From Topomyia yanbarensis (Eukaryota; Arthropoda; Insecta; Diptera; Culicidae), in the NCBI RefSeq assembly GCF_030247195.1, contig NC_080670.1, positions 211,098,546-211,162,545 of the forward strand: a stretch of DNA of 64,000 bases, given 5' to 3'. How positions within the stretch are numbered: position 1 is the first letter of the stretch; each line of letters starts with the position of its first letter. Position numbers and translations under genes: made by a program. Below are positions 45,041 through 55,575 of the stretch, piece by piece. A model generated the notes under the pieces. It ran no database searches. It had not been told where the DNA came from and was given only the letters and a program-made list of their open reading frames with translations.

Positions 45041-45240
45041 TATAGTGAAGACCCGATGTTATCAGCTCCCGATTTCGTCAACCTCATATGAAAATATGCC
45101 TGATGGGCTCAAGCAGACGAATCAAGCCAAATTTGAGTAAATGCTTTCTTGGACATATTTTTTCTGATATAAAGGATGCAAAAAATGTAGATATTAAATT
45201 TATACTAAATAATCAGAAAGGGTCGAAGACTGTGTCTATG
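45041..45240 (+). repeat. Dispersed repeat R1, copy B
   Basis: AAGACCCGATGTTATCAGC, AAGCCAAATTTGAGTAAAT, GCTTTCTTGGACATATTTT and ACTAAATAATCAGAAAG align with copy A at 5,636-5,858 and (end only) copy C. Retroposon P inserted at its left edge. Confidence 0.7.
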
Positions 45241-46739
45241 GACTAAAGAAGACTATTTAACAGCTATATTTGTTTAAAAATAAAGCAAATAAGAACACAA
45301 GTTTATAAATAAACAAGAATCAAAAAGACCAAACAAACATAAAACTAAAATACATAAACTTACAAGAAGAAACAAAGGTACTAATAATAAGGCAAAAGAA
45401 GCAGAATACAAAAACATTATTGTTAGATATCCGCATTTCGCACAGAATGATTTTTCGAGAATGGAGCAAGAATTATCACCAAAAATTCTGTCTAAACTCG
45501 CTCGTAAGATCGCTATTCCAGAACCTCCGATCACAACTCGTATCGACCGATAGAAATGCTTGCCTCCAGCCGGAAGTAGTTCGAGAAAATGGTTATACTC
45601 AACTTAGCTTGCGCAAAGATAAAAGAACGAGCAATTGGCTTGTGTTCCGTTCAACATAAATACAAATGGCCCATGCCAGCATCTATCAGATTTACATTAC
45701 ATAAGACCCTATGTGCCTCGCCATATTATCCATTATTGACATTTGTCTAAGGGAGACGCATAGTTCTTCACCCACTCGAAGCGGCTCCGCTTCGATGGAA
45801 ATGCATGGTTTTCCCTTCTGGGCTTCCTCCTATCAAAAACAAAACATTCCTTCACCCATCATTACGACTACTACGGCTCGATGGTGCCGAATAACAGCAC
45901 GAAATCCGACACCTTAAAGTCCCGTTTCCGTCACTCGGTTAGAAACGGTGCGAATAGTCGGAAATGCCAGAAGGCGCGCACACAGGGACCCCGAGTTCCG
46001 TTGGTTAGCAGTGAGAGGAGGCGTGAGGGAGGTGCGAAAAGCAAACAGAAAGCGGATCTTGCAAACGATGATGACATACAGTCCACAGGATGGATTGGTT
46101 GCGAACTTGGAAGGAAAAATAAAAATTGTGTGACAAACGAGTCGCTTAAGCCGCTGTGAATGGGAGAATCCATCTGACCGGGACGGTGTCCTGCGAAAGG
46201 AAACGAACTACTGCTGGATGGCGGTTCCGGAGAAAGTCCTCTCTAAAGCGGTAAGACAACGGGAACAGGAATATCAATTTATCGTGTTACGGTCCGACTT
46301 TCACACTAGTAGTAGCCACCAGTTGTTGGGACGTGTTCGACGACGAATATTGTGACTGTTGTAGCTGCCTTCGGGGAGAAGGGAGCTAGTAGGACGAACT
46401 ATGTTTTGCAATACCCCATCACGAATCCGTTTTGTTGCCTTCGATGGAGGATCCGACATTTTTTTTCTTTGTAGTTTCGATTAAAACGTGGTACGAAGAG
46501 GGAATCCAATATAGAGATAGCATTTTTCGCTTATTGTCAAAGTGCTTTCGAGGTCGGCGAGGTGGCGAAAACAATCGTCCCAGTTCCGGATGGGCGGATG
46601 GTTGAAACTTCGTTGATTGCTTTTTAATTGTTCGTTCGGTTTAACTTGTTTGAAATTGGTGGGTTTTTATTCATTGATCATCAATGTGGGACAAGCGCAA
46701 TCAAGGTAGGGTAAAACCGGTTAAATATAGTTTTCTGAT
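45241..46739. other. Mostly unique intergenic DNA
   Basis: A-rich to 45.4 kb, then normal complexity with higher GC (45.7-46.6 kb). The frames at 45,420-45,659 and 45,881-46,159 have no family motif. No exon is called. Confidence 0.4.
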
Positions 46740-46857
46740 CTAATGGTAAGGAACTATCATCACGAGTTCTCGCTTCTTGGCTTCACGGATGGCATCGACA
46801 TCGTTAGCCTTGATCGCAGAGTAGTGGGAGAGGTATTTGTACCTATTAATAGGGAGG
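46740..46857 (-). CDS. Coding-like segment, possible terminal exon or gene fragment
   Basis: On the minus strand, after CCGATTCTCGCAG (an acceptable 3' splice site ending at 46,858), an open frame reads LPINRYKYLSHYSAIKAN, then DVDAIREAKKRELVMIVP, YH, stop (TAG at 46,740-46,742). Codon use and composition look coding. I do not recognise the family. Without the acceptor, the frame is closed upstream by a TGA near 46,880, so it is either a last exon or a relic of a gene or transposon. Very short; low confidence. Confidence 0.3.
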
Positions 46858-48159
46858 CTGCGAGAATCGGATCAACTATGTACTAAGCTGATTGATAGGT
46901 CCCATACCTAACACATACATTTTTTTTGTATAAAAATCGCATATTTTTTTCAATTTGGTCGTGTTAAGCTGCGATACAGCGATTATAGCAGGTTTCGATC
47001 AATTCGATATTTTTGTTATAGAACCTGGCATCAAACTCCCCAAAAATCGCTTCTTTTCCGGCTAGGATTTGATCATTCGAATAAAGGCGCTTTCCAGTAA
47101 GCAGTATTTTTAAAATCAAAGACTGATAACAGTCGCACGGAACCATGCTTGACGTTTGAAGGAATTTCACAGCCTAATTCGGTCGGAGCATAATGCTTGC
47201 TTTTGAACAGCAGTCACCACGCATAGCACCCATCAGTTATTATACTTGAGAATATTTAATTTGTTTTTTATTTTCCGTTTCCATTTTGCTTCTTACGATT
47301 TCCAGATTCGAATTCCTAAGTTAGATATTAGATTTAAGGTGATCAATTTTGGATCAAAATTTTGATTTAACTCTTAATGTTTAATCTCAAATTCTACATT
47401 CTCTATATAAGACTGATTTCCTAATTTAGATTTGAGATTATATGTTTACAGATCTCGACTATTTTATCATAGATTTTGACCCCCAGATTTAACTCAATAA
47501 TCTAGACTCGATGAGTCAAGCCTACGAGTTGAAATTTTAAGTTTAATCCAATTAGTTTATTTTATACCCGTCCCACCCAGAAAACTGACTGACCAACCCA
47601 CCAACCTTACATCGTATAAGAGATAGTTTCTATTCATTTAATTATCCATTGTCAATTAAAATTCATTTCCAGGAAAACGGAACCAGCCCGGCTGTGATGC
47701 TGAAGCAGGTTTCGGGGGTTTAAATACTGGGATGATGGAGGGAATTTAAATTATGTGGGATGTGTTTACTAGGAAAAGGCTGAATGGCTACACACAAGGA
47801 TGGTATCGGAAAAACATTTACGTTGTTTGCACGAATTTGTGATAGCTTTAATGTGCTCAACAAAGCATGCTGTGCATTTGAATGTCATCATTTGGTTTTT
47901 CGTACGGTTTGAATTTTTCATTTCCAAGACGTCGCACATTGAAATTGAAGTGTACGGAGAAAATTGTTCCCAAAATCGTGAATAAAGTGCCATGAATTCT
48001 TGAATAATCACGTTTTTACGTTACGAAAGCAGGACCATGAACAGAAATCTTGTTTTTTATAATTATGTTCAATCAGTAACGCTTTTATTAGTGTAAATAT
48101 TTGTTTTTGTTTTGTGAACTTCAGTCACAGTTTCCGCCATGTTAAGACTAAATCGATTT
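46858..48159. other. Unannotated AT-rich DNA
   Basis: 47,280-47,560 is rich in imperfect TTAGATTT and AGATTTGA words (cryptic simplicity). No gene recognised. Confidence 0.45.
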
Positions 48160-48910
48160 TCTGTACGTGAACTAGTTCACAGCTTTATGAAGATTATTCA
48201 TGAAATCAAAGTTTGACTCATGATGTTTTTCAAAGATTTAGGAACATTAGTTTACAAAATCTAAACATTCTGGATGTTTTCTCGTGAACTACTTCACGAA
48301 ACTCGCAATTTTATTCATGAATTCATTCAAGCATCGTGAACTATTTTATGATTCCTAATACATTAGTCACGATCCAATATTCGTGATCGTGAAATAGTTC
48401 ACAAAATAATAAAATATTCATGTATTCATAAACTGGTTCATGATTCCCAGCACAATAATCACGTCTAATCATTCGTGCTAGTCAAATAGCTCATAAAATC
48501 ATTAAACATTATTCATGGATTTGTGAACTGATTCTATATGATTTATGATCTTATTTACGAGCTTGTGATATTTAGGAAATATCTCTAATCTTTTTCAATT
48601 TCATGTAACATTTGGAGTATTATTCGTGGAATCATTTTCGTTCCATGCATTTCTTCATTAAATGTTCAGCAGCTAGCGACCAGTGAGGGGTCGTACACAA
48701 ATGACGTAGCTTTTTTCAGTGATTTTCGACCCCTTACTCCCCCCTCGTAACATTTTGTCACAAAATTCTAATTTCTCCCATTTTAATAACGTAGCAACTA
48801 CCAGGTTTATTATTCATAATTTCAGGAACTTGGTCACGGTTTTCGTAAATCGTTTAGTTCACGAAATGGTGATTTTTTCTTGAATTTATGAACAAAATAT
48901 TTTTCTAAAA
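48160..48910 (-). repeat. TCATGAACCGGTTCACGAA minisatellite, reverse orientation, MITE-invaded
   Basis: Repeats of CGTGAACTAGTTCAC, CGTGAAATAGTTCAC, TATTCATGTATTCATAAAC, TGGTTCATGATTCC and AATAATCACG are the inverse complement of the 95-bp units at 52,324-52,617. They are more diverged here. The array is broken by a MITE fragment at 48,687-48,800 and resumes after it (TAGTTCACGAAATGG near 48,860). Confidence 0.75.
48687..48800 (+). mobile_element. MITE fragment related to the CATAAATGACGTAGCA family
   Basis: GGGGTCGTACACAAATGACGT, then AGCTTTTTTCAGTGATTTTC, GACCCC and CCCCTCGTAACATTTTGTCA, CAAAATT parallel the left half of the copies at 3.25 and 15.38 kb. The right terminal repeat is missing. 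Confidence 0.65.
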
Positions 48911-49020
48911 ATTGACCAAAAAGTTAAGTATATCTAATTAGGAAGAATAGGAACGAGTGACGGAACGGTCCGGAACCTGAAGACCTATACAAATTAGAAA
49001 ATCGCCACCACAAAGTGCAG
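48911..49020. other. Unannotated DNA
   Basis: Nothing recognised. Confidence 0.3.
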
Positions 49021-49021
49021 A

Positions 49022-49213
49022 ATGAAAGCAGCGTCCGCATGCATTTTGATGGACGACGAGATCATCGAAAAAGATGACTTAAAATCCCTTCCACATCAAC
49101 AATATTATACTGCCATCGCAGGGGAGGATCTAAGCGATATGGACGGATCGAAAAGTGCTGGTATGGCAAGCAATATGTTGCTACGGTTCGAAGTCTACGA
49201 TTTTCTACACTAA
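49022..49213 (+). CDS. Short open frame with coding-like composition
   Basis: 63 codons from ATG at 49,022 to TAA at 49,211. It contains ACILMDDEIIEKDDLKSL and EDLSDMDGSKSAGMASN, acidic and balanced, unlike the composition-driven frames elsewhere. The start context is CAGAATGA. No domain, signal peptide or family is recognised, and the neighbourhood is repetitive. It could be a transposon relic, an exon or chance. Confidence 0.2.
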   Translation: MKAASACILMDDEIIEKDDLKSLPHQQYYTAIAGEDLSDMDGSKSAGMASNMLLRFEVYDFLH

Positions 49214-50904
49214 CGTAACAAAAAATGCAAAAATCTATCTGAGAATTGTCTGACGAGATCGCTGCCCTTATACGATAACCATTGTACCCTTCTACTGTTT
49301 CAACCAGATTTAACTTTCAGTTAGCTCATGGATAAGAGTATAGATTTGGTTAAGAAAGACACCAAATTGCCGTAAGCTTCGGTGCATCGAACATTATTAG
49401 GTGATTATGTAGAACGTAATCTAAAAGACTGATATAGCAGCTGGGAATAGGAAGGAGATAAAAAAGCTTCAAAAGGGTGATTTCTAGTGCCAAACAAATA
49501 AACATTAAAACCTAAAAAGCTATAATTTTGGTGCTAAATTCTAGAAGGCATGCATTTTAGTGCCCATTGCTTAATATCTCACGAAGTTTTCATCCTCACG
49601 TAATCAATAAAACATTTCACTGTCGGCACCATTTTATGACATACAATGCCCGTGAACTGCATCCATAAAATTAACTTCACTATACGATTCACTCGTCAGT
49701 GGTTTCGATATAGTGGAATGGAATAAACACTAAAAGACTAATTACAGTTGCAATGCCTCGCTTTTCAGCTTGTGATTTAGAAAGCAAATATTATAAACTG
49801 AGAATGTTCATTTTAAAGTAATTCAACTTGATGTTCCGGAAGAAACAAGATAGTTTATTGTCCCTTAATAACGTGAACCAGTTTCACATATAGCGACACT
49901 TTCAGATTTTTAGAACCGAATTTAGCCAATACAACAATCGACTAACTACTGTGAATAACTATTGCGTGAGCGGGATTTTGTTCATGATTGTTGTAATCAA
50001 GTCGTGAAAAAATTCACGAATTTAAAAAAAATCACGAATTTCACGATTTTTCCCCGTGTGGAAAACAGTTTTCACTCAGAGGAAAACCATCGCACTAACG
50101 TAACCTGAAACTAATTCCGGTTCATAGTTGGTTTGCTGGTTCTCTCTAGCAGGAAGCGGAAAAGTTTATTGCGTACCTCAATCCAAGTTTTATTTACCCC
50201 TGTTATTAAATTTATTATTCAACTTTAAATATTTGCGTTTAAATGCATGCTTTTTCCTTCTCTCTCTCCCTGTCTAACACGGTATGTGATTTTATTTTAT
50301 GCAATATACCCCCTTCCATTTATTTATTGAGTGCTGTGTAGAGACTGTTTTTGCACACTGTGTCAGTCGGGGTTCACAAAACGGAAAAACTTGCCCGGCA
50401 TCAGAATAGAAAATGATTTTTCTGAGTCGTAGACATACAGGATTTAAATTATTCGTCAAATTCTTTTTACAAATAGTGGCCGATCCCTGGTCAGTCTACA
50501 ATATAAAGGATCTGAATCACACATGATGCCGAAAATATCGGGCACGATTCCTTTAATGTTATTTGTAAAGGAGTGTCCCCGGTTGTGGGCCGGGTTTTGT
50601 TTTTTGTCCATAAAATTTATTTCGAACATTTGTAAGCTAAGATCTATATACCGTTCAAAAGGTGATACAAATACCCAAATTTACAGTAAAGAAAATACAT
50701 TCTTTCAGTTTGAAACCGGAATGGTTTTACAAATAATAATTCACGTGAAAATTTCATGACCATATTCAGAACCGTAGCGTGTGGTTGGCCAGGGTTACCG
50801 CCGCCAAGGGTGCGGGGAAGGGCGCTAAAATCTTAATCCGCTTAATAAAATAAGCGAGGTTAAGTCATAAAATAGGTCAGGATAGAAGTATCATTACCAA
50901 GTAC
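49214..50904. other. Unannotated AT-rich DNA with one element end
   Basis: Around 49,940-50,065 the sequence TTCATGATTGTTGTAATCAA, GTCGTGAAAAAATTCACGAA and TTTCACGATTTTTCCCCGTG looks like a transposon terminus rich in TTCACGA words, possibly the parent of the 48/52-kb minisatellite. 50,770-50,830 (GTAGCGTGTGGTTGGCCAGG) also has the style of a dispersed mosquito repeat. No gene. Confidence 0.4.
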
Positions 50905-51005
50905 ACACAAAATTATTACATGAAAGTCGAACTGAACAAGAAAGCCAATGTAGACAGCAAATAGGCACATAACTGAGACTCTACCAAAGGCGCCAGAAGA
51001 CCAGA
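50905..51005 (+). repeat. Dispersed repeat R4, copy A
   Basis: AAGTCGAACTGAACAAGAAA, GCCAATGTAGACA, ACTGAGACTCTACCAAAGGC and GCCAGAAGACCAGA align with 52,165-52,240 (AGGTCGAACTGAAACAGAAA, ACCAAAGTATACA, TTGAGACTCTGCCAAGGGC, GCCAGAAGACCACG). Confidence 0.7.
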
Positions 51006-51175
51006 ATAAACAACGAACAAGACAAAAACTTCAAATTTCAACAAAAATAGTGAAAGTTATTGCAAACTTTTTCTGCAAGTTTCCTCAGATTCATAGAAAC
51101 AAGGGGAACGGAAATGTGGTCATGGGCAGTAAAGCAGGCCACCTTTTCAAAGCGTAGCGTAAACTAAATCATTTA
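51006..51175. other. Unannotated DNA
   Basis: Nothing recognised between repeat R4 copy A and the ORF1 remnant. Confidence 0.3.
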
Positions 51176-51403
51176 TCATCGAGAAGACAATCCCATACCG
51201 TACAATGAAAATTTGAAATCGTCGCTCATTGAAGCAAGGGATCCTTGAAAGCTGGAATCGATCACTACACCATTGATCTCAACGTTGTGAGCGGGTATGT
51301 AAACGCGTTAGTTCTTCATAAAATCAGCGTCACTTGTTTGCTTTAGACAAAATAACACAATTCTGAACTTATCTAGACGAACCTTTAAGTTATCTGGCAC
51401 AGC
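51176..51403 (-). pseudogene. Non-LTR retrotransposon ORF1-like remnant
   Basis: The minus-strand frame reads VPDNLKVRLDKFRIVLF, then CLKQTSDADFMKN, an in-frame TAA, and RVYIPAHNVEINGVVIDSSF, ending at a TGA (51,176-51,178). The block RVYIPxxxVEIxGV matches the second remnant at 58,990-59,280 (YRVYIPCKRVEIEGVIYDNG). From memory this motif style belongs to ORF1 (nucleic-acid-binding) proteins of mosquito Jockey-like elements; the exact clade is uncertain. Inactive because of the stop and truncation at both ends. Confidence 0.5.
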
Positions 51404-51714
51404 TGAATATTTCTGCGTCTTTCGGAATATTACAATACTTAGCAGACTATTGTAAGCCAAATGTTTTAGAAATCCATGAAATGTCGGAATTTGGCGTCAA
51501 TTCAAAAATATTTTTTTTATTTGAAAATCTCAGTTTAAAAATTAAGAGTACCAGAGAGGCAACTTTTGTAGGAACATATTTTTAGAAAAAGATACAAGAT
51601 TCGTTGTTTTATGCATTTCTAAGAAATTTGTTATAGGAAGCATTAAACGCAACTCTTTCAAACCCCAGTATCAAGGCAAATCCAGAATTCTCCAAGTTCC
51701 ATAAAAGCTATTTT
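51404..51714. other. Unannotated AT-rich DNA
   Basis: No gene recognised; may be further decayed retroelement sequence upstream of the ORF1 remnant. Confidence 0.3.
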
Positions 51715-52050
51715 GAAAAAAAATTCGGGTTAGCAGTAGATCTCGACATTTCATTACATTATAAGCCATTTAGCATCAAAAAATTCAATTTTAGAATATT
51801 CTAAGAGTTCTTTTGTTTTTGGCGGGCGAAAACTGTTGCACTTTGACCGTTTTGCGACCGTTCATCGTATCAGATTGAGCGAAAATTTTGCCAAGTGACT
51901 TTTTTCGCGGTGCTAATGCTGTTGAAGTGCGTCTAGTTATTAAATTCGATGGTGACCTGGTCCCCATACATGCCCTTGGTACCCTAATATGCAGTCTTCG
52001 GAATAGATGCTCTCTCCGTCGCCTGCAAGCACCTACCGTCAAGTGATTTC
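51715..52050. repeat. Relative of the 25.6-kb retroelement segment plus other repeat DNA
   Basis: AGATCTCGACATTTCATTAC, then AAGCCATTTAGCATCAAAAA and TTCAATTTTAGA at 51,737-51,800 parallel 25,629-25,695 (AAATCTCGACGTTTCATGCA, AGACATTTGGCATCAAAAAT, TTCTATTTTAAA). The rest (51,800-52,050) has no second copy here. Confidence 0.5.
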
Positions 52051-52139
52051 ATAAATATGCAGTAAAAGATTTGTGATTGGAATTTACATGAAAAGAACGA
52101 TAGTCAAACGTGAATTGAGTAGGGAGTAGATGTGCCATT

Positions 52140-52245
52140 TCCATATACACAAATTGAAGGTCGAACTGAAACAGAAAACCAAAGTATACATTAAAGGGGC
52201 GCAAAATTGAGACTCTGCCAAGGGCGCCAGAAGACCACGCTACGG
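52140..52245 (+). repeat. Dispersed repeat R4, copy B
   Basis: Same-strand copy of 50,905-51,005, about 1.24 kb downstream. Its end, GGGCGCCAGAAGACCACGCT, is the cleaner version. Confidence 0.7.
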
Positions 52246-52323
52246 CTATGACCATGTGACATCAAATTGAAAAAGATTACGGATATTTTTTAAATATCAC
52301 AAGTACGCAAGACAGATCGTAAA

Positions 52324-52617
52324 TCATGAATCGGTTCACTAATCCATGAATAATATTTCATGATTTTGTGAAACTTTTCACGATCCCGAATGATCTGTCG
52401 TGACTATTCTACTAGGTTATCATGAACCAGTTCACGAAAGCAAGAATAAAATTTTATGATTTCGTCAACGAATGGTAATTCGTGACTATTGTACTAAGTA
52501 TCACGAACCGGTTCACAAATACATGAATAACATTTTATGATTTCGTGAACTATTTCACGAGCACAAATGGTATGTTCTGACTATTATACTAGGAATCATG
52601 AACAAGTTCACGAATAC
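52324..52617 (+). repeat. 95-bp minisatellite with TCATGAACCGGTTCACGAA core
   Basis: Units start with ATCATGAATCGGTTCAC (52,324), ATCATGAACCAGTTCAC (52,419), ATCACGAACCGGTTCAC (52,499, after a unit with a 15-bp deletion) and ATCATGAACAAGTTCAC (52,594). Each contains TGATTTCGTGAACTATTTCAC or a decayed version, so each unit is itself rich in inverted repeats. Terminated by a MITE fragment. Confidence 0.85.
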
Positions 52618-52725
52618 ACTCAGGGTATTTTTACGCGGTTTCTTGCGCCGTTTTTACGAGGTTTTATTAACGCGGTTTTTACGCAAACTTTTCAATTACG
52701 GCGGTTTTTGCAAACATATTATAAA
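52618..52725 (+). mobile_element. CGCGTAAA-family MITE, partial copy
   Basis: ACTCAGGGTATTTTTACGCGG, then TTTTTACGAGG, TTAACGCGGTTTTTACGC matches the right end (inverted) of the 10,341-10,492 element. It inserted at the fourth unit of the minisatellite. The right terminus is not found. A palindrome GACTTTTTT/AAAAAAGTC follows at about 52,742-52,763. Confidence 0.7.
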
Positions 52726-52929
52726 TTCTTTTGAACGCAAGACTTTTTTCTGGAAAAAAGTCCTTTTAAGAGCAAAGAACTTAAAACAAATTTGACCATT
52801 CCTTCTTGCACGGATTCTGCAATGAATAAATAAACACGGTTTTGCAAAAATAAGTCCTTTTGAATGCAAAAGACTTGGAAGATTTTTGGAAATATGGAAG
52901 TGTCGGGTCTGGAAGACTCCTTCTGGTCC

Positions 52930-53168
52930 GTACCTATACAATATGACTATTTTCGGAATGGTCTGAACGAGTAGGTGCCAGAAATTGGTTTTTGACGCCA
53001 ATTTGAAATCCAAGAATGCGGCTTCTGGTTTAGAAAAATTCGCCCAATCAATATGAGTATTTTCGGAATGGTCTTGACGAATAGATGCAACAAATTGATA
53101 TTTGACGCCATAATAAAATCAAAGATGGCGACTTTCAATTTAGTGAAATTCGATATAAATGGTCTTGA
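52930..53168 (+). repeat. 115-bp satellite, left block
   Basis: Two units of GACTATTTTCGGAATGGTC / GAGTATTTTCGGAATGGTC, then GACGAATAG or GAACGAGTAG, TTTTGACGCCA, AAATC, GATGGCGAC, TTTAGTGAAATTCG, spaced 112 bp. Continues at 54,912 after an insertion. Confidence 0.85.
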
Positions 53169-53345
53169 ATCGAAGTTAATCGCTCGGTAGGTCGTTTCTC
53201 CTGTTGTGTTATGTGTTGGTAGGCAAAAATATCGTTGGAATAGTGTAATTTGACGTAGTGATTTTATCGTCACATCACAATTATTTTACTATGTATGTGC
53301 GCGACTCGAGCGAGCTACCAAAAAAATGTTCCCACTTAGCATCGA

Positions 53346-53357
53346 CAGCGCCATCTG
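53346..53357 (-). promoter_or_regulatory. CAGATGGCGCTG site (insect CTCF-like core)
   Basis: Exact inverse copy of 32,133-32,144. See that entry; function is unproven. Confidence 0.2.
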
Positions 53358-54663
53358 AACTTGACTAGTTGATGCAACGATTTCACTGATTCCCAGTTAA
53401 ACTCATTCCGGAACCGGTTCGGATATCTGAATGGAGTCAGTACCCGGTCAAAAAAATGCGGACGAAGATCGTCAGGCCATTTGAATGGTTTGACGTTTGA
53501 ATCAACTCGCCTGTGCTAATTGCCCCTAGGAACAAATGCTATTTGCGAATGCGATTTAAAGGTAATTTCAATACTTAGACGACAAATTTTCTGGCGGCTG
53601 CAATGGACTTGGTTGTTTTTGCATTTTTCAAACATGGCGGTTAGTGTTATCCACATTATTCATATTATTTATCTTATTAATTCAATAATTTTTTTTATTG
53701 TTTTATTCATGTTGTTTGTTTCATTTGTTTAATCATTTTATTAAATTGTAAGTTTTTTTCCCAGTTCATATATTGTTCAGTTTCTTCATTTTATTAATTC
53801 GATTTAGTCAGTTCTTTTAGTTATTGGATGACAGTTAGCTTGAAACAATTTAGTTTACTCTCTTAATTTCATAACTTTTTTAATATTGTCTCATTTTCAT
53901 TTGAGCTAATTTGATTTTTTTTATTAATTTGATTTATATGAATCATTCTATCCATTTTATGAATAACTTTTTTTTTGCTTCATAATTGTTTTGATTTTTG
54001 GTTTGTTTTGTTATTGTTTTTTAATTTATTCTGTTTATTATACGTGTTATACGTGCAAGACTCGAGGCTGTGCTTGTCTCACATATAGTTGCTTGCCAGC
54101 TTTGCGTGCGTTTGGCAATTTAATGAATAATACAACAGTTATATGTATGAGAGGTGTCTCATCCCACTGATGGGTGGATTAAATCGGTTTTATGTATATG
54201 TGTATGTGTTTATGTGTGTATATGTACATATAAATGTTCAAAAAATGGTTGCATTATACACAGGATTGTTTTGTAGTGTACACATATAATCTATTAATGT
54301 GAAAAACTGATACTTCTGGCTAGAAGTCAGATCTTCCTCCAATTACAGCTCCTTGGAGATCTCCAATGGAACAACTTACACAAGTCCAACAGGCAGTGAC
54401 ACCAGACTAGGAGAAACGGAAGCGCTGAGGAAAACACGGAGTCTATCGGTTCTTTTTTATTATTTCCCCTTTTCTTTCTTAAATAAGCAGGAATTCAAGA
54501 AATGTGGATGAGAGTCAAAGGGGACATAAATGGGAGATAGAAATGAAGGTAAAAAACTGCAAAAACTGGTAAGTTTTCTAGTACACATGTGTTATGTTAT
54601 ATATACAAATTGAACCAATATACTAAATACGCGTCGATTTCCTGCTTAAATGGAATCGAAAGT

Positions 54664-54706
54664 CTTACTGTAATGTTACAATCCAATTGATACAAACATT
54701 ACAGTA
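54664..54706. repeat. Perfect 13-bp palindrome arms in retroposon P
   Basis: TTACTGTAATGTT and AACATTACAGTAA are exact inverse complements around a 17-base loop. In the copy at 44,967-45,010 one arm has changed one base. The truncated copy ends exactly at this structure. Confidence 0.8.
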
Positions 54707-54911
54707 AGGCGGGGCTAGTTGATGGAACGATGACCTCGGAACATGTCTGGCACTGTACACGAAATGGGTCACCGGAAAGTCAATTGAGCTAACACCTTCT
54801 TAAATCCGTGAACCAAGTTATTTGCATGAATGTTTAAATACATGCAAACATCTTTTTTCTGTAAATCACTACCAGCTAGTGGGAGATAGGAAGGTTAACA
54901 CACACACACAC

Positions 54912-55575
54912 ATTCGATATAAATGGTCTTGACTAATAGGTGCCAAAAATTAATATTTGACACCATTTTGAAATTCAGCAGGACGAGAGAGCATGGATTA
55001 GTGAAATTGGCTATAGCCCTATCAATATCGGTATTTTCGGACTGATCTTGACGAGTAGATGCAAGAAATTTATATTTGACGCCATTATGAAATCCAAAAT
55101 GGCGACTTCCGATTTAGTGAAATTCGCTATGACCTAATTAATATGGGTATTTTCGGAATTGTTTTGACGAGTAGTTGCCGGAAATTGATTTTTGACGCCA
55201 TTTTGAAATTCAACAAAGCGACATCTAGTTAAGTTAAATTCGCTATTGCCCAATCAATATAAGTATTTTCGAAATTGTTGCACAATCCATGGTGACTTCT
55301 AGTTTAGTGAAATTTGTTATAGCCAAATCAATATGGGTATTTTCGGAATGGTCTTGATGAGTAGGTGCCAGAAATTGATTTTTGACGCCATTTTGAAATC
55401 CAAAGCGACGACTTCTGGTTTAGTGACATTCGCTAAAGCTCAATCAATACGGGGATGTTCAGAATCGTCTTGACGAGTAGGTGCTCGAAAATGATTTTCG
55501 ACGCCATTTTGAAATCCAAGGGGGCGATTTCTGGTTTAATGAAATTTACCATAGCCTATAGTTAATATTTTGATC
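54912..55575 (+). repeat. 115-bp satellite, right block
   Basis: About six units with GTATTTTCGGAAT-type starts near 55,030, 55,147, 55,262, 55,338 and 55,450 (spacing 112-117 bp, one shortened to 76). Each carries GACGAGTAG, AAATTGATTTTTGACGCCA, TTTTGAAATCCAAAATGGCG and TTTAGTGAAATTCGC in varying states of decay. Confidence 0.88.

Larger units (their letters stand above)
53169..54911 (+). mobile_element. 1.74-kb insertion in the satellite, retroposon family P
   Basis: An identical 21-bp sequence (starts ATTCGATATAAATGG, ends TCTTGA) ends the left satellite block (53,148-53,168) and starts the right one (54,912-54,932). Both share a deletion unique among the units, so the duplication fits a target-site duplication. 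The insert ends in (AC)n directly before it, as a retroposon tail would. Its last 250 bp equal the copy at 44,767-45,016. 53.64-54.02 kb is T-rich (TTCATTTTATTAATT words). No protein was recognised. Confidence 0.65.

Noticed and set aside
48160..52617. TTCACGA-rich regions as an operator or origin array
   Set aside because: Unit structure, decay and MITE interruptions fit a minisatellite or transposon interior; no functional evidence.
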